From positions 10,589,739 to 10,653,738 of the forward strand of contig NC_083648.1 in the NCBI RefSeq assembly GCF_963576545.1: a stretch of 64,000 nucleotides of DNA. Direction: 5' to 3'. The stretch is from Limanda limanda. Its lineage: Eukaryota; Chordata; Actinopteri; Pleuronectiformes; Pleuronectidae. The notes under the pieces were generated by a model, which was not told where the DNA came from, ran no database searches, and saw only the letters and a program-made list of their open reading frames with translations. The translations under genes were made by a program, and so were the position numbers. The first letter of the stretch is position 1. Each line of letters begins with the position of its first letter. Shown here one piece after another: positions 50,524 through 62,645 of the stretch.

Positions 50524-53500
50524 ATGAAGTTGTATGTGTTCCAGGTCAACAATGGCTGCACGCTGACATTTGACACTGACCTTGCTGTCCAAACGTAAGA
50601 CACTGGCATTTTAGCAAAACATTGTTTAAAGTTGTGGTCAGTACGTCCTCACTTTTGTGTTCTAAATACACTCTTCCTTTTTTCTCAGTGTACTGGAGCT
50701 TAAACATGCCATCCAAGCCAAATATAAGATTGCAACTCAACATCAAGTCCTTGTTGTCAATGGAGGGGAATGTATGGCTGCAGAGAGACGAGTCTGCAGC
50801 TACAGTGCTGGCACTGTAAGTCCACACAACTTGTTGTTTGTGTTTCTTTATTTGTCTATAGCGCATACTGGGAAGCATATGCTCTGTTCTGATTACTGAT
50901 ATCTAATTGTTCACCTGTAGGAAACCAATCCCATATTCTTGTTCAACAAAGAGATGATCTTGTGTGACCGGGATCCAACGATCCCCAAAACCACCTTCTC
51001 GATTGAGAGTGAGATTCAAGTCCGGGTGGAGGAGTCTCTACTGATGCCAGCTGTTTTTCACACTGTTGCCTCACGAACACAACTTGCTCTGGTAGTTACC
51101 TACTTTTTTCTGTTTTTAAATGTGCATTGCATTGGGACATATCTGTCCTGAGAAATTGCCTTGAAATTGAAATGATTGCAACTAACCAAATGGTTATGTA
51201 ATGCTCATAATCATAACTGTCCTGACATTATGTTTGTTCCTCCCAGGAAATGTTTGAAGTTGCCACGAAACTTTGCACTTTCTGTGAACGTTTGGTTCAT
51301 GATGAACACCTTCAACACCAAGGCTGGGCTGCCATCATGGCTAATCTGGACGACTGCACTCTGTCTTATCAGAAGTTGCTAGTGAAGTTTGATGCTTCAT
51401 ACTCAAATTATCAACATGAGTTGGAAGAAATTAAGGTGAAACTTACAAAGTAAGTGTTGCCAAGGAGAGCAAAAATATTTTGATAGCCCTAGCTAGTAGT
51501 CTGGAATTGGAAATACAAAGTGCTGTATAATTATTATTAACTATTATTGTATTTAGTACATATTTTTTGACATTTTGAATAATGTAATGACAATTTAAGC
51601 TCAAATAATGTCTGAAATAACAGTAACGAGAAGTGTTCCTGCTAAAATGAAAAGAGCTTGTTCTCCTCGTCCTCGATCTCTCTGATTGCAGGTTAGGGAC
51701 AGCGGTTTCTGTAATGGCTAGGATACCTCTGCTGGAAAGTTTGACAAGACACAGTTACAGAGAGAGCATGGAGAATTCCAGTCCAACCCCAGGAAAGGAT
51801 TCAGATGGGACAGAAGAAGAAAAGTCCTCTGAGTCTGCGCGCTACACTGCTGAGGCAAAGAGGCCCCCCAAGTTATCAGCATCCTTCTCTGCTTCACAAG
51901 CGGCCACATGTAAGCCAACCGGTGACCATGAAACAAATGAAATGACTGACAGGGGTGGGCTGAGAGCTGCGCTATTAGATGATGATGATGAGGATGATGA
52001 TGATGACGACGATGACGACACCCCAGAGTTTGCCAACCCGTCCTCCTTCAATGTCACACTATTAGACTGGATCAACGTGCAAGACAGACCCAATGATGTG
52101 GAATCAGTTGTGAGGAAATGCTTTGACTCCATCAATAGGGTGAGTCAATGATGTATGAATCAATGTGGAATTCTAAATGTTAGGTCTTACATGGGGGGTT
52201 GAGAGTCTTCCATTAAAACATGTCTTTCTTTCAGCTTGACCCACGGGTCATTCAACCCTTCCTGACAGATTGTCGTGACACTATTAATAAGTTGGATAAT
52301 CAAAACATGAAAGCCATCAAGGGGCTTGAGGACAGGTTGTATGCTCTCGACCAAATGATTGCAAGCTGCAAGAAGTTGGTGAACGAACAAAAAGAACTTG
52401 CTCAGGTACGCGAAGTAAGACATGAACACTATCTAATAACTCTCTCCCTCTTCTGTTTTTAATGAATTGCGCTGCTGTTTTATCTCTTACAGGGATTTTT
52501 GGCCAATCAGAAGCGTGCTGAAAACCTGAAGGATACGTCTGTTCTGCCCGACTTGTGTCTGAGTCACACCAACCAGCTGATGATCATGCTGAACAACCAC
52601 AGGAAGCTGCTCGACATCAAAAAGAAGTGCACTACTGCCAAACAAGAACTTGCAAACAACCTTCAAGTCAGACTCAAGTAAAGCCTGAAACCACTTTTTC
52701 CCCCAGTGTTCATTGTCTGTGCTAGTTTTATGTTTCAAAATGTTAAGTCATATTTTCAAACTTTAATGGTGGTAATCATCATTTTTGAAATAGATGGTGC
52801 TGCTACGTGATGCTTCATGCAGACCAGGACAGTGAGAAGCTTCAGGCTCTACTCAGACTCCTGACAGAGCTATTGGAACGAGTCAGAGTGGTGGAGGCCC
52901 TCAGTACTGTGCCCCAGATGTACTGCTTGGCGGTGGTGGAAGTTGTGAGAAGAAAAATGTTTATGCGCCACTACAGAGAGGTCAGTGCTAAATGCCGTTA
53001 TTGGAAACTAATTGCGTGTCTAGACTATCCCTCTCTTGCCTCACTGAATCCGGCTGTTTTGGGGACATTCAGCGCTGAGTGAATAATTGACAAGTTTCAA
53101 GTAATTGGGCAGTTCACTTACTTTGCCACCATGACGAAGAGAAAATAAGACACAGTTGCTTGACGATTGAGTTACTCATAAACTTTATGTTTTTTTGTTA
53201 AGTGTTGCACAGAGTGCTCACTTAGATTAGTTTTTTATCTTGCACTATCTAGCAATTCTGAGAAAATAAATGCAACAGAATAGGATAATATTATAATTCA
53301 TGCCTGAGCTGGCAAGATAAGCTGGCATTTTGAGAGTCTTTGTGCCATTTCACATGGCACATCCCATTTAGCAGGCTCAAGAAGGACCTGTGTCCTAATG
53401 CAGTGGCTCCTCCCACTGCATTAGCAAAATGCTAAAACTCATTCTTTGTATTGCTGTGTCTAAATGGATCTTCATAGTAGGACATACTTTGAAGCCAAGA

Positions 53501-54953
53501 ATTGACTTTAAGTTGCTCATATTTGTCCTCTGTTGCTGAGATCATCATCATGTATTTAGACAGTGGTTGATGCTACTTGAAGCCACTCCTGCTTTTCTTG
53601 CATTTCTTCACTTTATGTTTTCTTTAACAGTATTCAAAATGTTTCTTCTTTTTTTATTTTTTATTATGAGGATAATAACAGAACAGTTATGAAAAAAACC
53701 ACAACATACAAACCTGTTATTTAACTAAATTCTTGACTATTTATCTCTTCAGTGGGCCTATGCACTTGTGAAGGATGGCAAACGACTGTACGAGGCCGAG
53801 AAATTCAAAAGGGAATCCTTCGGGAAACTCTTTAGTAAGTTTCTTTTGAAAACTCAACTGATGACATTTGTTTTCGTCACTTTACAGAACAGTGAGCTTT
53901 TGAAAAGTCTCTGAAAGATCAGCCTTGATCTGTTGATGTTCTTCTTTTCAGGGAAGTCTTTCCTCAGAAATCGTTTGTTTAGAGGACTGGATTCATGGCC
54001 TCCAACATCATTCTGTGTAAGTGGGAAACTGTTTGTACTTTGACCAAGCTGATAGTGATATTATCATGCATATTATTTCAGCTGAATTTCAAGGTTTCTC
54101 CTCTTGTGGTGTTTGTTGTTATTTATAGACACGAAAGCCGAGAAGGTTTGACGATGAACTTCCAGACATTTCACTTGACGACCTGCAGTTCTTGAAAACT
54201 TGTTGTCCTGTGGAGGTGCAGCCTTTCCTTATGTAAGTCAGTGTCCTCAGTCATTAAAGGGGTTTGAGGTATTACTGTGTCAGTTATATAATGTTACCAG
54301 AATCAACCTGGTATTTGATGGTAGATCATGAAGTTGATGCCAATTTCTAAATCAAATGAATTTGTTTGGAGATTATAACAACAACAATAGGTGTAATTAC
54401 AACTTATCAGAAACACTTGCAAGACATTTGATTGTTGCATAAAGTGACAATGCAGTTAAGGAGAATGACGTAAATCCAGATCAATTTGAATTTCACTCAG
54501 TTTTTCAGCTCATTTTAAAACTTTCTGCCTTTCTCTACACTAACACACTGAAATCTATCACACCCAGTGTAGGAGATTGTTAGTAGTTAATCATACTGGA
54601 TATGGTTTTTTTTTCCCCGTAATCCCAGTATATTTTATAGAGGCAGATTCAAGTTGATAGCAAAGTTATAAATTAAGTTATTTATCTATCAAATGTTATT
54701 GATGGTTTCAGGAGCCTTTTCTTAGGTCATGGAAATTGGCCTGAAACAATTTAAAGCTACAACTTCTGGACGCCTACTCTTGACTGTATCATTCTGTCCT
54801 TAAAGACATTCCCCAAATCTTTTCAGGGTTCCTACAATGTGTGACTTTGAGCCCTTAAATCGTCATGTAGAGACGCTTCACCAGCTGGTTCAAGCAGCAC
54901 TGAGTGTGGATGAGATGACCCAAACTATCACTGACCTGTTGAACGAACAAAGG
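50524..54953 (+). other. rb1cc1: rb1cc1 coding exons 1-12: N-terminal dimerisation and ATG13-binding half
   Basis: Residues 1-647. The first 80 or so residues match the ubiquitin-like start of FIP200, and the following segment is the well-conserved N-terminal domain that forms a C-shaped dimer in the human protein. Visible landmarks are SLLDWINVQDRPNDVE-type sequence in exon 5 (here TLLDWINVQDRPNDVE), the nearly invariant exon 6-8 block, the basic motif RKPRRF at about 572-577 aligned with the human nuclear localisation signal KPRK, and LQFL at 589-592 aligned with the human 582-585 motif required for ATG13 binding. The divergent linker in exon 5 carries an aspartate run at residues 287-300. 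Introns here are short, except about 0.8 kb after exon 8 (52981-53752) and 0.6 kb after exon 11 (54233-54826). Confidence 0.93.
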
Positions 54954-57900
54954 GTAATCAAAGCCTCAGTAGCACTCTTCATTTGTACTTTTAAGAGATT
55001 GTGTTTTTTCATAGTCTTATGTCACTATAAAAAGTGTAAAACTTTTTTTAAACATTATGAAACAGTCTAGGTTAATTGATATGAAACACTTAATACTGGT
55101 TACTTTTATAATCCATATTGGTTCTTATACACATAATGAAATCCCAAAAATGTTCATACAAAGTATGGTTTAGTTCTCTCTTCGTTTAAGTACTAAGTTG
55201 TCCCCTTTTCCTTTCCCTTCATCTGTTTCATTTTCAAGGTATCCTATTCTCATAGCGCTCACAGATCAACCACGCAGACCCCACAGTCTGAAAGTACACC
55301 TGGGAGCACCACACCGGGGTCCTCCAAAACCCCCACCTCTCTTGGCCTTCAGGGTCCAGGCTGCCAACCCCTTCACGTTCCTGTCCCAGCTCCTTTGGAG
55401 GACCTGTCCCCAGACAGCATTGATGCACAAACGTTTGACTTTGAAACCATCGGCCATCCGAACATGGACCCAGTCCTGCAGCAGGGCTCCCTCGACCTGG
55501 ATTCTCTAGCAGAGAGCCCAGAGTCTGATTTCATGTCTGCTGTCAATGAGTTTGTGATCGAAGGGAACTTGACCTCCCCGAACCCCATCAGTGACCCTAC
55601 TAGCCCTGATATGATGGTAGAGTCTCTATACTCTTCAGTGATCAACGCCATCGACAATAAGCGTATGCAGGACACCACAACACTAGAGAGGGAGAATTTT
55701 AGGATCACTGTCCTCAAAAAAGTTATTGAGAAGTATCAGTCTGCTGCAGAGGAGTCCCATTCCAACGTAAGAAGTGTAAAGGATGACCTCCATCACTTAC
55801 GAGGTCTAGTGTTTAAAGAACAACATGACTTTGGCTTTGTCCTGAGGAATATGACCACAGAGGTGCACAACGTTGTGGACAACTTCTGCCTGACCCATGA
55901 ACTGAAGTTGAAGGAGCAGCATCAAAGTGAGCTGCTCTCTGTTCGGCAAGAGCTTGAGAAGCGGGTTCAGACACTAACGGAGGAAAACCAAGTAAACCAG
56001 AACATTGTGAGGGACGTCCAGCGTGCGATGCTGGAGCTGGAGGGCCGTATGGAGCACAAAGAGAAAGAACTTTCTCATCTCGAGAATGAGAGAGAGCGGT
56101 GGATGGAAACGGAGAGAGGCCAGACGGATAGGATCAAAAACCTGGAGCAGATGATCAGTGATCAAGCTGAAGAGATCAAGATGCTTTCAGCCGCAAGAGA
56201 CTCCCTGACCAGCCAACTTGAGAATCTGCACATTGAGATCGAACGTGGCCAGCAGAGGATTCGAGAGGAGTTGGAAGCTGTGGAGCAATCTCACTTAAAG
56301 GAGTTGGAGGTCAGAATGATGCAGGAGCACAAGGCACAGCTGGAGACTCTTACCCAGCAGAATAAGGAGGCTCTGGAACATCTGGCTTCTGAAAACAGTG
56401 CAAATATAAATGAGGCCGCTGATCAACATGCCACTGCTCTTAAAGAGAAAGAAAACCAGATCAAGGACTTGGAGGCTCGTATAACTGAGCTTGGTGAGCT
56501 CCGTTGCAAACTCGAGATGGAGTTGGTCCTCAAAGAGTCAGAGACTGAGGAGGTGAAACTCTTATTTGAGGAGGCCAAGACTCAGCAGGCCGAGACTGTG
56601 AAGTCTCAGGTTGAGGCTGAGACCAATGTCCTCGGCAAAGAGCTGGCAGACATCAAAAAGCAGCTTCAGGTAAAAAATGAGGAGTATGAAGTGGGCCTGG
56701 CAGAGCTGAGGAGTCTCATGAGGAGGGAGAAGGACAACTGTATCTCTGAGCTGGTGGACAGACACGAGGAGGAAATTATCTTGTTGCGCAATGAGCTCTG
56801 CTCCCTGCAGCAGCAGTCCCAGGATGGTGAGAGGAACCATTCGGAGCAGAAACAGAAACTTAAGCAGGAATTAGAGCAGCAAGTGGCTCAAAGTGAAGAG
56901 AAAGAAAAGCAGTTCACCAGCTTCCGAGAACTGGAGCAAGAGCAGAGGACTCTCGTCAACAAACTACAGACAGAAAACGATCTGCTCTCCCAAAAAGTAG
57001 AGCAGGACAGACGAGCCACTGAGACGGAACTAGAAAAACAAGAGTCCACCAATGTGGCATCATCAGAAGCCTTTAAAGAGTTGGAGCAGCAGAAGGAGGA
57101 GATGGAAAACAGACTGTTAAAGAAAATCAAAGAACTTGAGAGTGAGCTTCATGAGAGACTATCTTCAAAAAGGTAAATGACACCACATATATATGTAGCT
57201 TTGGTTTGTTTTTCACATTATAAAACCTGAGTAAAGTTAATGGTTTGTTTAAAATGACACACGGATAGATATGTTAATATGTTTTCTACTCTTTGTTAAG
57301 AATGAACTGTTAAATAGTTTGCATATTACCCTGTCAGGTTAAAAAGTTTGTTACGTGCCTTTCAGTGATGAAGGGTCTTCGCTGCACGCTGAGGAACTCG
57401 CAGATGCCGCAGCGCCTCTGTCTCTGGACTCTGCACTACAAGAGCAGATGCAGCAGGAGAGGGCCTCGCTGCTGTCCCAGATAGAGCTCCTGGAGAAGAA
57501 GAAGAATGAGGAGATACAGAACCTCAAGACATCACTAATCGCAGAATCGCAGGTTTGTATTTAGAGAATGGAAAAGAACTTGGGGCGGCTGTGCATGCTG
57601 AAGTTTCCTCGGGCAAGATACTAAACCCCAAATTGCCCCTCATAGAAAAGTACTGCCCACAGATGTGTTTTCTTTGGTTTCTCTGGTTTTCATTTCTGTT
57701 TCTTTATCTAAGCAACCAACTTCAAATACACAATTCCTTATGGTAGTATTTATAGCCAGGCTGTTGTATTAGTTATCAGTTTATTAGGTACACCTAGCTA
57801 GTTCTTTTGTGTTTGTATTCATGCACAGCCTAGCAAACTCAATACAGATCTACCATTAACTTAGTGATACAATCTAATGCAGCAGTGATCACTTACTTTC

Positions 57901-60900
57901 TGAAACCTTTAATTTGTAATAGTTCTTGGCACTGTCACTCTGTCAGTTGCACTTAATTCCAAGTTAAGCTTTTACACATCTAGAGATCAGGCTTTTACTC
58001 ATTTGTCCAGACAATCCACTCAAACTGTGCTGGCACTAATCTCAGTCTGTCAGGACACCAAGGGAGCAGCAGAAAGACATGTTAACCCTAAACTTGTACA
58101 GTTTAATTAGTTTTTCCACCACTCACTGTTCCCAAAGGCAAACCCCTCTCTATTTCACCCCTCTTCATAGTTCAAGCTGTTGTTTTTCACACAATTAAGT
58201 CACTGTTCTCAAAATAAAAAAACGACATTCATTATTTCAGTTCATTTTAGTCACTTGATATAATAAATAGTGAAAAGATGAGGTACAGTGCAACACAGAA
58301 TTAGGCAATTCAAAGACATCCCATCAAAAAACAATGTGTACTTTGATGTACTGTAAAACATCTTAGCCACTGAAATACGTGTCAAGCGTTTTGAACTCAA
58401 AATGTTTTGTTCCTCTAGACTAACTTCAACACTGTTCTAACCCGAGAGAAGCTGAAGAATGAGCAGATCATCCATGACCTTGCAGAGAAGCTTCAGAATG
58501 TGACCCAACAGCAGGAGAGGGACAAAGGTGAGCGTTGGGCACTTTATGCTTTGAGAGGAGGTTTTTATACCTAATATTTTACCTAATACATAGTCGCACA
58601 TCTTTTTCTCTACTGCATTCTACCGTATTTTAAAGAGAAATCTCTGAAACTTGAAGTTAGAGGTGGGCCTGGCAGCGTTTCTTATTTATCTTCACATGTT
58701 GCAGCTCTGATAGAGTCTCTCTCTGAGGACCGGGCGAGTGTCATGCAGGAGAAGAAGCACTTGGAAGAAGAGCTTAATCGCCTGCGCTGCACTGCACTGG
58801 TCTCCTCTGCCTTCTTCACCCCTCACCCATCAGCTCTGGAGGTCACAGAGGCGGGAGCATCAGGAGCACTAGGAGCATCAGTAGCAGGAGCAGCAGCAGC
58901 CAGAGCTCTGTATGTAGCTGGGTCCTGCTCCTCTGAGCCCATGGCTGAAACTGACCGACTGGCCTCTGTAGCAGCCATACGAGATGACGAAAATGTCGAC
59001 TCAGCGGTGGAGGCCAGCATGGTGACATCCCAGTAAGCATCCTCTCTACAGTACATGTTTATAGTTTGAAAGAATATTATAGTGATTGCACTCTCGCCTA
59101 TTGGTAAGAACTCTGATTAAAGCAACACATGTACTTGCATTTTCTTAACCTGATTAAAACGGACATGTCATGCATTGACCCGCCACGGGTGCATTATATA
59201 AGAAAGTTCTGTGCAATGTTAAGTTTTATTTAGGTCACAGTGTTATGACAGCTCACTGAAAGGACAAACTGTGTTGGTGAGAAACATGCAATCTGGATGT
59301 CTTGCTTTAGAAACGTAGCTCTGGGGAACCAAGTTTTCTTTGTCTCTTAACCTAATTTTTGCTTTAGTTTTCCTTTCTTGAAATACTATTGCGGTTAATT
59401 AGTTTGCGAAACTTTTTTCCTGTGTCATTGTTTTTGTTTATTAACATTTATTGTATTTTTTATTACTAAGTTGCCCTTTAGTTTTTTTCACCAAGTACAT
59501 AATTCACAGAAACTGCACTTCATGTTATTTTGCTTTAACAGCATCTAAATCATTTTCAACCCACAATGAAGTTGCAGACCTGTAGGAGGCTGCTGTAGAG
59601 AAGCTTCCATGTTACAGGGATATGAATGTTGATTGACAGACAGAAGCCTTTGCATTATTGAAGGGACATTTCAAAAGACATTGTGTACAATAGCCAAAAG
59701 TGGATGAACAGAGAGGAAGGAAGGAAGGCTAGGATCAGACAAGTCAGGCAAGTGTGTCTATCATTAATATCACAAGATTAAGACCTATTTAGTTGTTAGG
59801 GTATGGAAGTTATTGTTTTTTTTCCACATAATGCATAAAGTTTTGTTGATGATTCTCAGTAACCTGATGTTTTGTTTGTGTAGTGATAATATCCTGATGT
59901 CAGAGGAGAAACAGCGGATACTCCTACTCGAGAGGGTAAATAAACATCTTTATCTTTTACAGTATTTAAACATAGTATTTGTGCACAACACACTGTTTTT
60001 CTGGATGTTTTAAATCACATTTTAATATATGTTGCAGACTTTACACATGAAGGAAGAAGAAAACAAGCGCCTCAGTCAAAGACTGGTAGGTTAATTATTG
60101 CCTCCATCAAGGAGGTTATGTTTCCGTCTGGGTCAGGGAAGAACCTATTCAATTGTGGCCTTGATCCGGATATAGGAATATTTGCTCTTTCTTTCACATA
60201 AACGGGTTGTTATGCAACATTTTCGTTGATTTCTTGGAGAATAATTCATGGATCTTAATGAATAAAAAAAATAACAGGCATTTTTTAGAAGACTGATATT
60301 TAGAGTATGTGCAATTATGTGTAGTTTCAAATAAAAACCTGGATCAAGAGGATTTAAATGTTTCATATTACACTGTTGGGCCTTGGAGATAAAGCTCTCA
60401 GTGCCATACTAGTTGTCACTGCGGGTTATGGAACACCTGCTCCACTAGGTGGCAGTAGCATCAAAGAGTAAAATCCTGACCCAGGAGGCTGACGAGCTCA
60501 GCGATGAAATTTAAAGAAGAGTCATGAAATGTGAAGAGGGATATATTTTAATGAAATAGTTTGAAATACAAAAATATAGGATATGTGTTTAAGTTAACTT
60601 TTGTGGTTTGAAAAGTTTAAATCAGGCTGGACAAAAAAACACAACTAAGATTGTTTTTATTTTAATGCTGTCAAATAGGGTAAAAGTACCAACACTTATT
60701 TACTAAGACTATTCCTTGGAAATCTCAAGTCACACACCTTTTTCTGTTGGGAGTCATTTGTTGCCAACATTGTTCAACTCTTCTCTCTAACATGCGGAAT
60801 GTCCCTTCTCCTTTTCTTTGTAGATGTCTCAGAGCATGTCGTCTGTGTCATCACGGCATTCAGACAAAATCGCCATCAGAGAGTAAGTGAACACAACACA

Positions 60901-61813
60901 TGTGCTGCTTGCTGGTGTGAATACAAAAATATTTTTAATTTACTTAATTTAAAACTGACCATCATGATATGCATTGTAATAATACTCATCATTATATAAT
61001 TACCAGAAACTCATCACCCCATCGTCTCTTTGTCCTTGTCTTGTCTTTTTGATTGTTGCAGCTTCCAGGTCGGTGATTTGGTTCTTATCATCCTGGATGA
61101 AAGACACGACAACTATGTGCTGTTCACGGTCGGACCCACTCTCTACTTCCTCCACTCGGAGTCTCTCACTGCACTGGACCTCAAACCAGGTCAGTCCTGT
61201 CCACACCTATTGAGCCTCTGATGAGAACTGGAGTGTTGGAATTTGTTTTGGGATTTACTAATAAGATAAACATATTTCAGATCGGTTGGTAATTAGATAT
61301 CATATGTTAAGTCTGAATAGATTTATAACAACTGATATGTATAATATACGTACATCCATTCTTGGTTTTTGCTCGTTTAGACTTTGCCTAATAACCTTTT
61401 TGTTTCTTTGTTTTACTGAGTGTTCATTGAATATTTGTTTTGTTGTTTAGCTTCAGGGACATCAAGACGGCCGTGGGTTCTTGGAAAAGTGATGGAAAAG
61501 GAATATTGCCAGGCAAAGAAGGTATTTACTTTTTCTAAAGTTGTAAAACTTTTTTTAACTAATGTGTGTAAAGACCCAATATACCAACCTAGATCAAGCG
61601 TGGTCCTGGAAATCATGTTTTTAGTAATAATTTCCAGTTTTCTGATGTGTGGATTTGATCCATGTCGGTAATGCTGTAATGCACAGTTTGAATCTTTTCC
61701 CTAACAAAGTTCTCTCTCTTTTTTCCCTTCATCAGGCCCAGAACAGGTTCAAGGTCCCTTTAGGAACCAAGTTCTACAGAGTGAAAGCTGTTCCATGGAA
61801 CAGAAAAGTATAA
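50524..61813 (+). CDS. rb1cc1: rb1cc1 (FIP200), complete 22-coding-exon gene
   Basis: FIP200 is the scaffold of the ULK1-ATG13-ATG101 complex that starts autophagosome formation, and it binds cargo receptors such as p62. Coding exons joined by me: 50524-50594, 50689-50815, 50921-51091, 51247-51449, 51692-52139, 52235-52405, 52493-52677, 52794-52980, 53753-53834, 53952-54016, 54129-54232, 54827-54953, 55239-57172, 57366-57552, 58419-58527, 58705-59032, 59884-59935, 60038-60085, 60824-60882, 61062-61189, 61451-61521, 61736-61813. Every junction is GT-AG and keeps frame, giving 4,935 nt and 1,644 residues plus stop. The start is MKLYVFQVNNG, matching the family N-terminus, with an in-frame TAG at 50503 upstream. 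The end is at VPWNRKV, like human. Identity to human RB1CC1, recalled from knowledge of the family, is high at both ends and lower in the coiled coil. The protein is about 50 residues longer than human, mainly from low-complexity insertions. Confidence 0.97.
55239..57172 (+). other. rb1cc1: rb1cc1 coding exon 13: central linker, FFAT-like motif and coiled coil
   Basis: This 1,934-nt exon encodes residues from 648 to about 1,292 and is the longest uninterrupted reading frame in the window. It starts with a Ser/Thr/Pro-rich linker. Two conserved blocks follow: EDLSPDSIDAQTFDFETI, and SLDLDSLAESPESDFMSAVN, which contains the FFAT-like DFMSAVN (744-750; human 731-737, VAP binding). From about residue 790 it is a Glu/Lys/Gln-rich heptad coiled coil typical of FIP200 and much less conserved in sequence. 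Before the first methionine the frame is open back to the acceptor AG at 55237-55238, so the exon starts at 55239. The donor is AG|GTAAAT at 57173. Confidence 0.95.
57366..60085 (+). other. rb1cc1: rb1cc1 coding exons 14-18: distal coiled coil
   Basis: Exons 57366-57552, 58419-58527, 58705-59032, 59884-59935 and 60038-60085 continue the coiled coil (residues about 1,293-1,533). Recognisable family strings are KKNEEIQNLKTSLIAESQ, NFNTVLTREK, LIESLSEDRA, LMSEEKQRILLLER and KEEENKRLSQRL. Exon 16 is longer than the human counterpart: residues about 1,439-1,459 are an Ala/Gly/Ser-rich stretch with imperfect GGAGCA-type repeats in the DNA (about 58848-58910) with no match in human FIP200. The acidic DDENVDSAVEASM segment follows, as in other vertebrates. 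Introns 14 (57553-58418) and 16 (59033-59883) are about 0.85 kb each. Confidence 0.93.
57778..57810 (-). mobile_element. Tc1/mariner terminal fragment in an rb1cc1 intron
   Basis: GTTTATTAGGTACACCTAGC is the end sequence of a fish Tc1-like transposon (complement AGGTGTACCTAATAAA). Only the terminus is recognisable and no transposase is present. It lies in intron 14, away from the splice sites. Confidence 0.5.
60095..60265 (+). repeat. Teleost dispersed repeat, copy 2 of 2, in an rb1cc1 intron
   Basis: TTATTGCCTCCATCAAGGAG is followed by GTTATGTTTCC, GGGAAGAACC, TTGATCCGGATATAGGAAT and ATTCATGGATCTTAATGAA. It belongs to the same family as 1365-1545 but has a central deletion. It lies between coding exons 18 and 19 of rb1cc1 and does not touch the splice sites. 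Confidence 0.6.
60442..60455 (+). promoter_or_regulatory. CTCF-type core motif in an rb1cc1 intron
   Basis: CCACTAGGTGGCAG fits the vertebrate CTCF core CCASYAGRKGGCRS at all 14 positions. It lies between coding exons 18 and 19 of rb1cc1. Occupancy cannot be judged from sequence. Confidence 0.4.
60824..61813 (+). other. rb1cc1: rb1cc1 coding exons 19-22: C-terminal Claw domain
   Basis: Exons 60824-60882, 61062-61189, 61451-61521 and 61736-61813 encode residues about 1,534-1,644. They give the SQSMSSVSSRHSDK linker and the Claw fold (FQVGDLVLIILDERHDNYVLFT, YFLHSESLTALDL, RRPWVLGKVMEKEYCQAKK, NRFKVPLGTKFYRVKA). The Claw binds FIR/LIR-type motifs of p62 and other receptors. The human basic-pocket residues K1568, K1569, R1573 and F1574 align with K1618, K1619, R1623 and F1624 here, all kept. 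TAA is at 61811-61813. Confidence 0.96.
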
Positions 61814-62645
61814 TAGTCGAGTTATCAGCTAAAATGTATATTTATATTGCTTAATTTTTGATCAGAAACTTGACATCGTAATTCATAACTTGAAAAACGA
61901 AAGACCTTAAAAATGGAGAGAATTAAGATCATCATCATACACTTTTTGAATTTCAGTTCAAAATCCCAACTGCTACCACGTTTTTGTTTTCTTTTATAAC
62001 CCAGTTTTGTTATCGTGGACCAAATGCTATTAACCTTATTAGGGCATTGCCCTATACACTGTGGCATAACGCCATCTGACCTGTGTGTAAAATTGAACAA
62101 AATTTGGATGTTAAATATTAGTTCTCATTATCAGCCTTTGTCCTTTTGTGGAAAAAAATGTGTCATTATCAGCATAATTAAATGAAAATATACATTTATT
62201 ATAAATGTTTATGGAGGAATGTTCATGGCATGCATATTGATATATTTTCTTTGATTTACTTATCCAGATAAATGTTGTAGTTGGAAATGTAGTTAATGCT
62301 GTTTGTTACTCACAAAGCAGAATGGCCCTCTGTCAATACTGAAATGTACATTACGGCCGACTGATGACAACAGTCGTCTTTGCAATCCTTGAAATGCACT
62401 TTCAAAAAAAAAACATGCTTTTGTTGAATTGAAAAGGGAAGTGATTGAGCTGCAGAACTAAGTAAATATATCAGCACAAACTTCTCACTATCATAGAATA
62501 TTGATATGTAGAAAGGAAAACTTTGTGACTGTGTTTCATTATCGGATGACATTGTACATTACCCATGAATTCACACATGTAACAATAAATGACTGTATTG
62601 TAAAAGATAGAGTTTTGAAACAATAAAGGATTGATCCCAAACATA
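61814..62645 (+). terminator. rb1cc1: rb1cc1 3' UTR with two poly(A) signals
   Basis: AT-rich sequence follows the stop codon. Canonical AATAAA hexamers lie at 62584-62589 and 62622-62627, followed by a T-containing stretch, so cleavage is expected around 62,605-62,650. The UTR would be about 0.8 kb. No other AATAAA was noticed between the stop codon and these two. Confidence 0.65.

Noticed and set aside
55973..57130. Minus-strand open frames across rb1cc1 exon 13
   Set aside because: They are shadows of the coiled-coil coding exon on the opposite strand.
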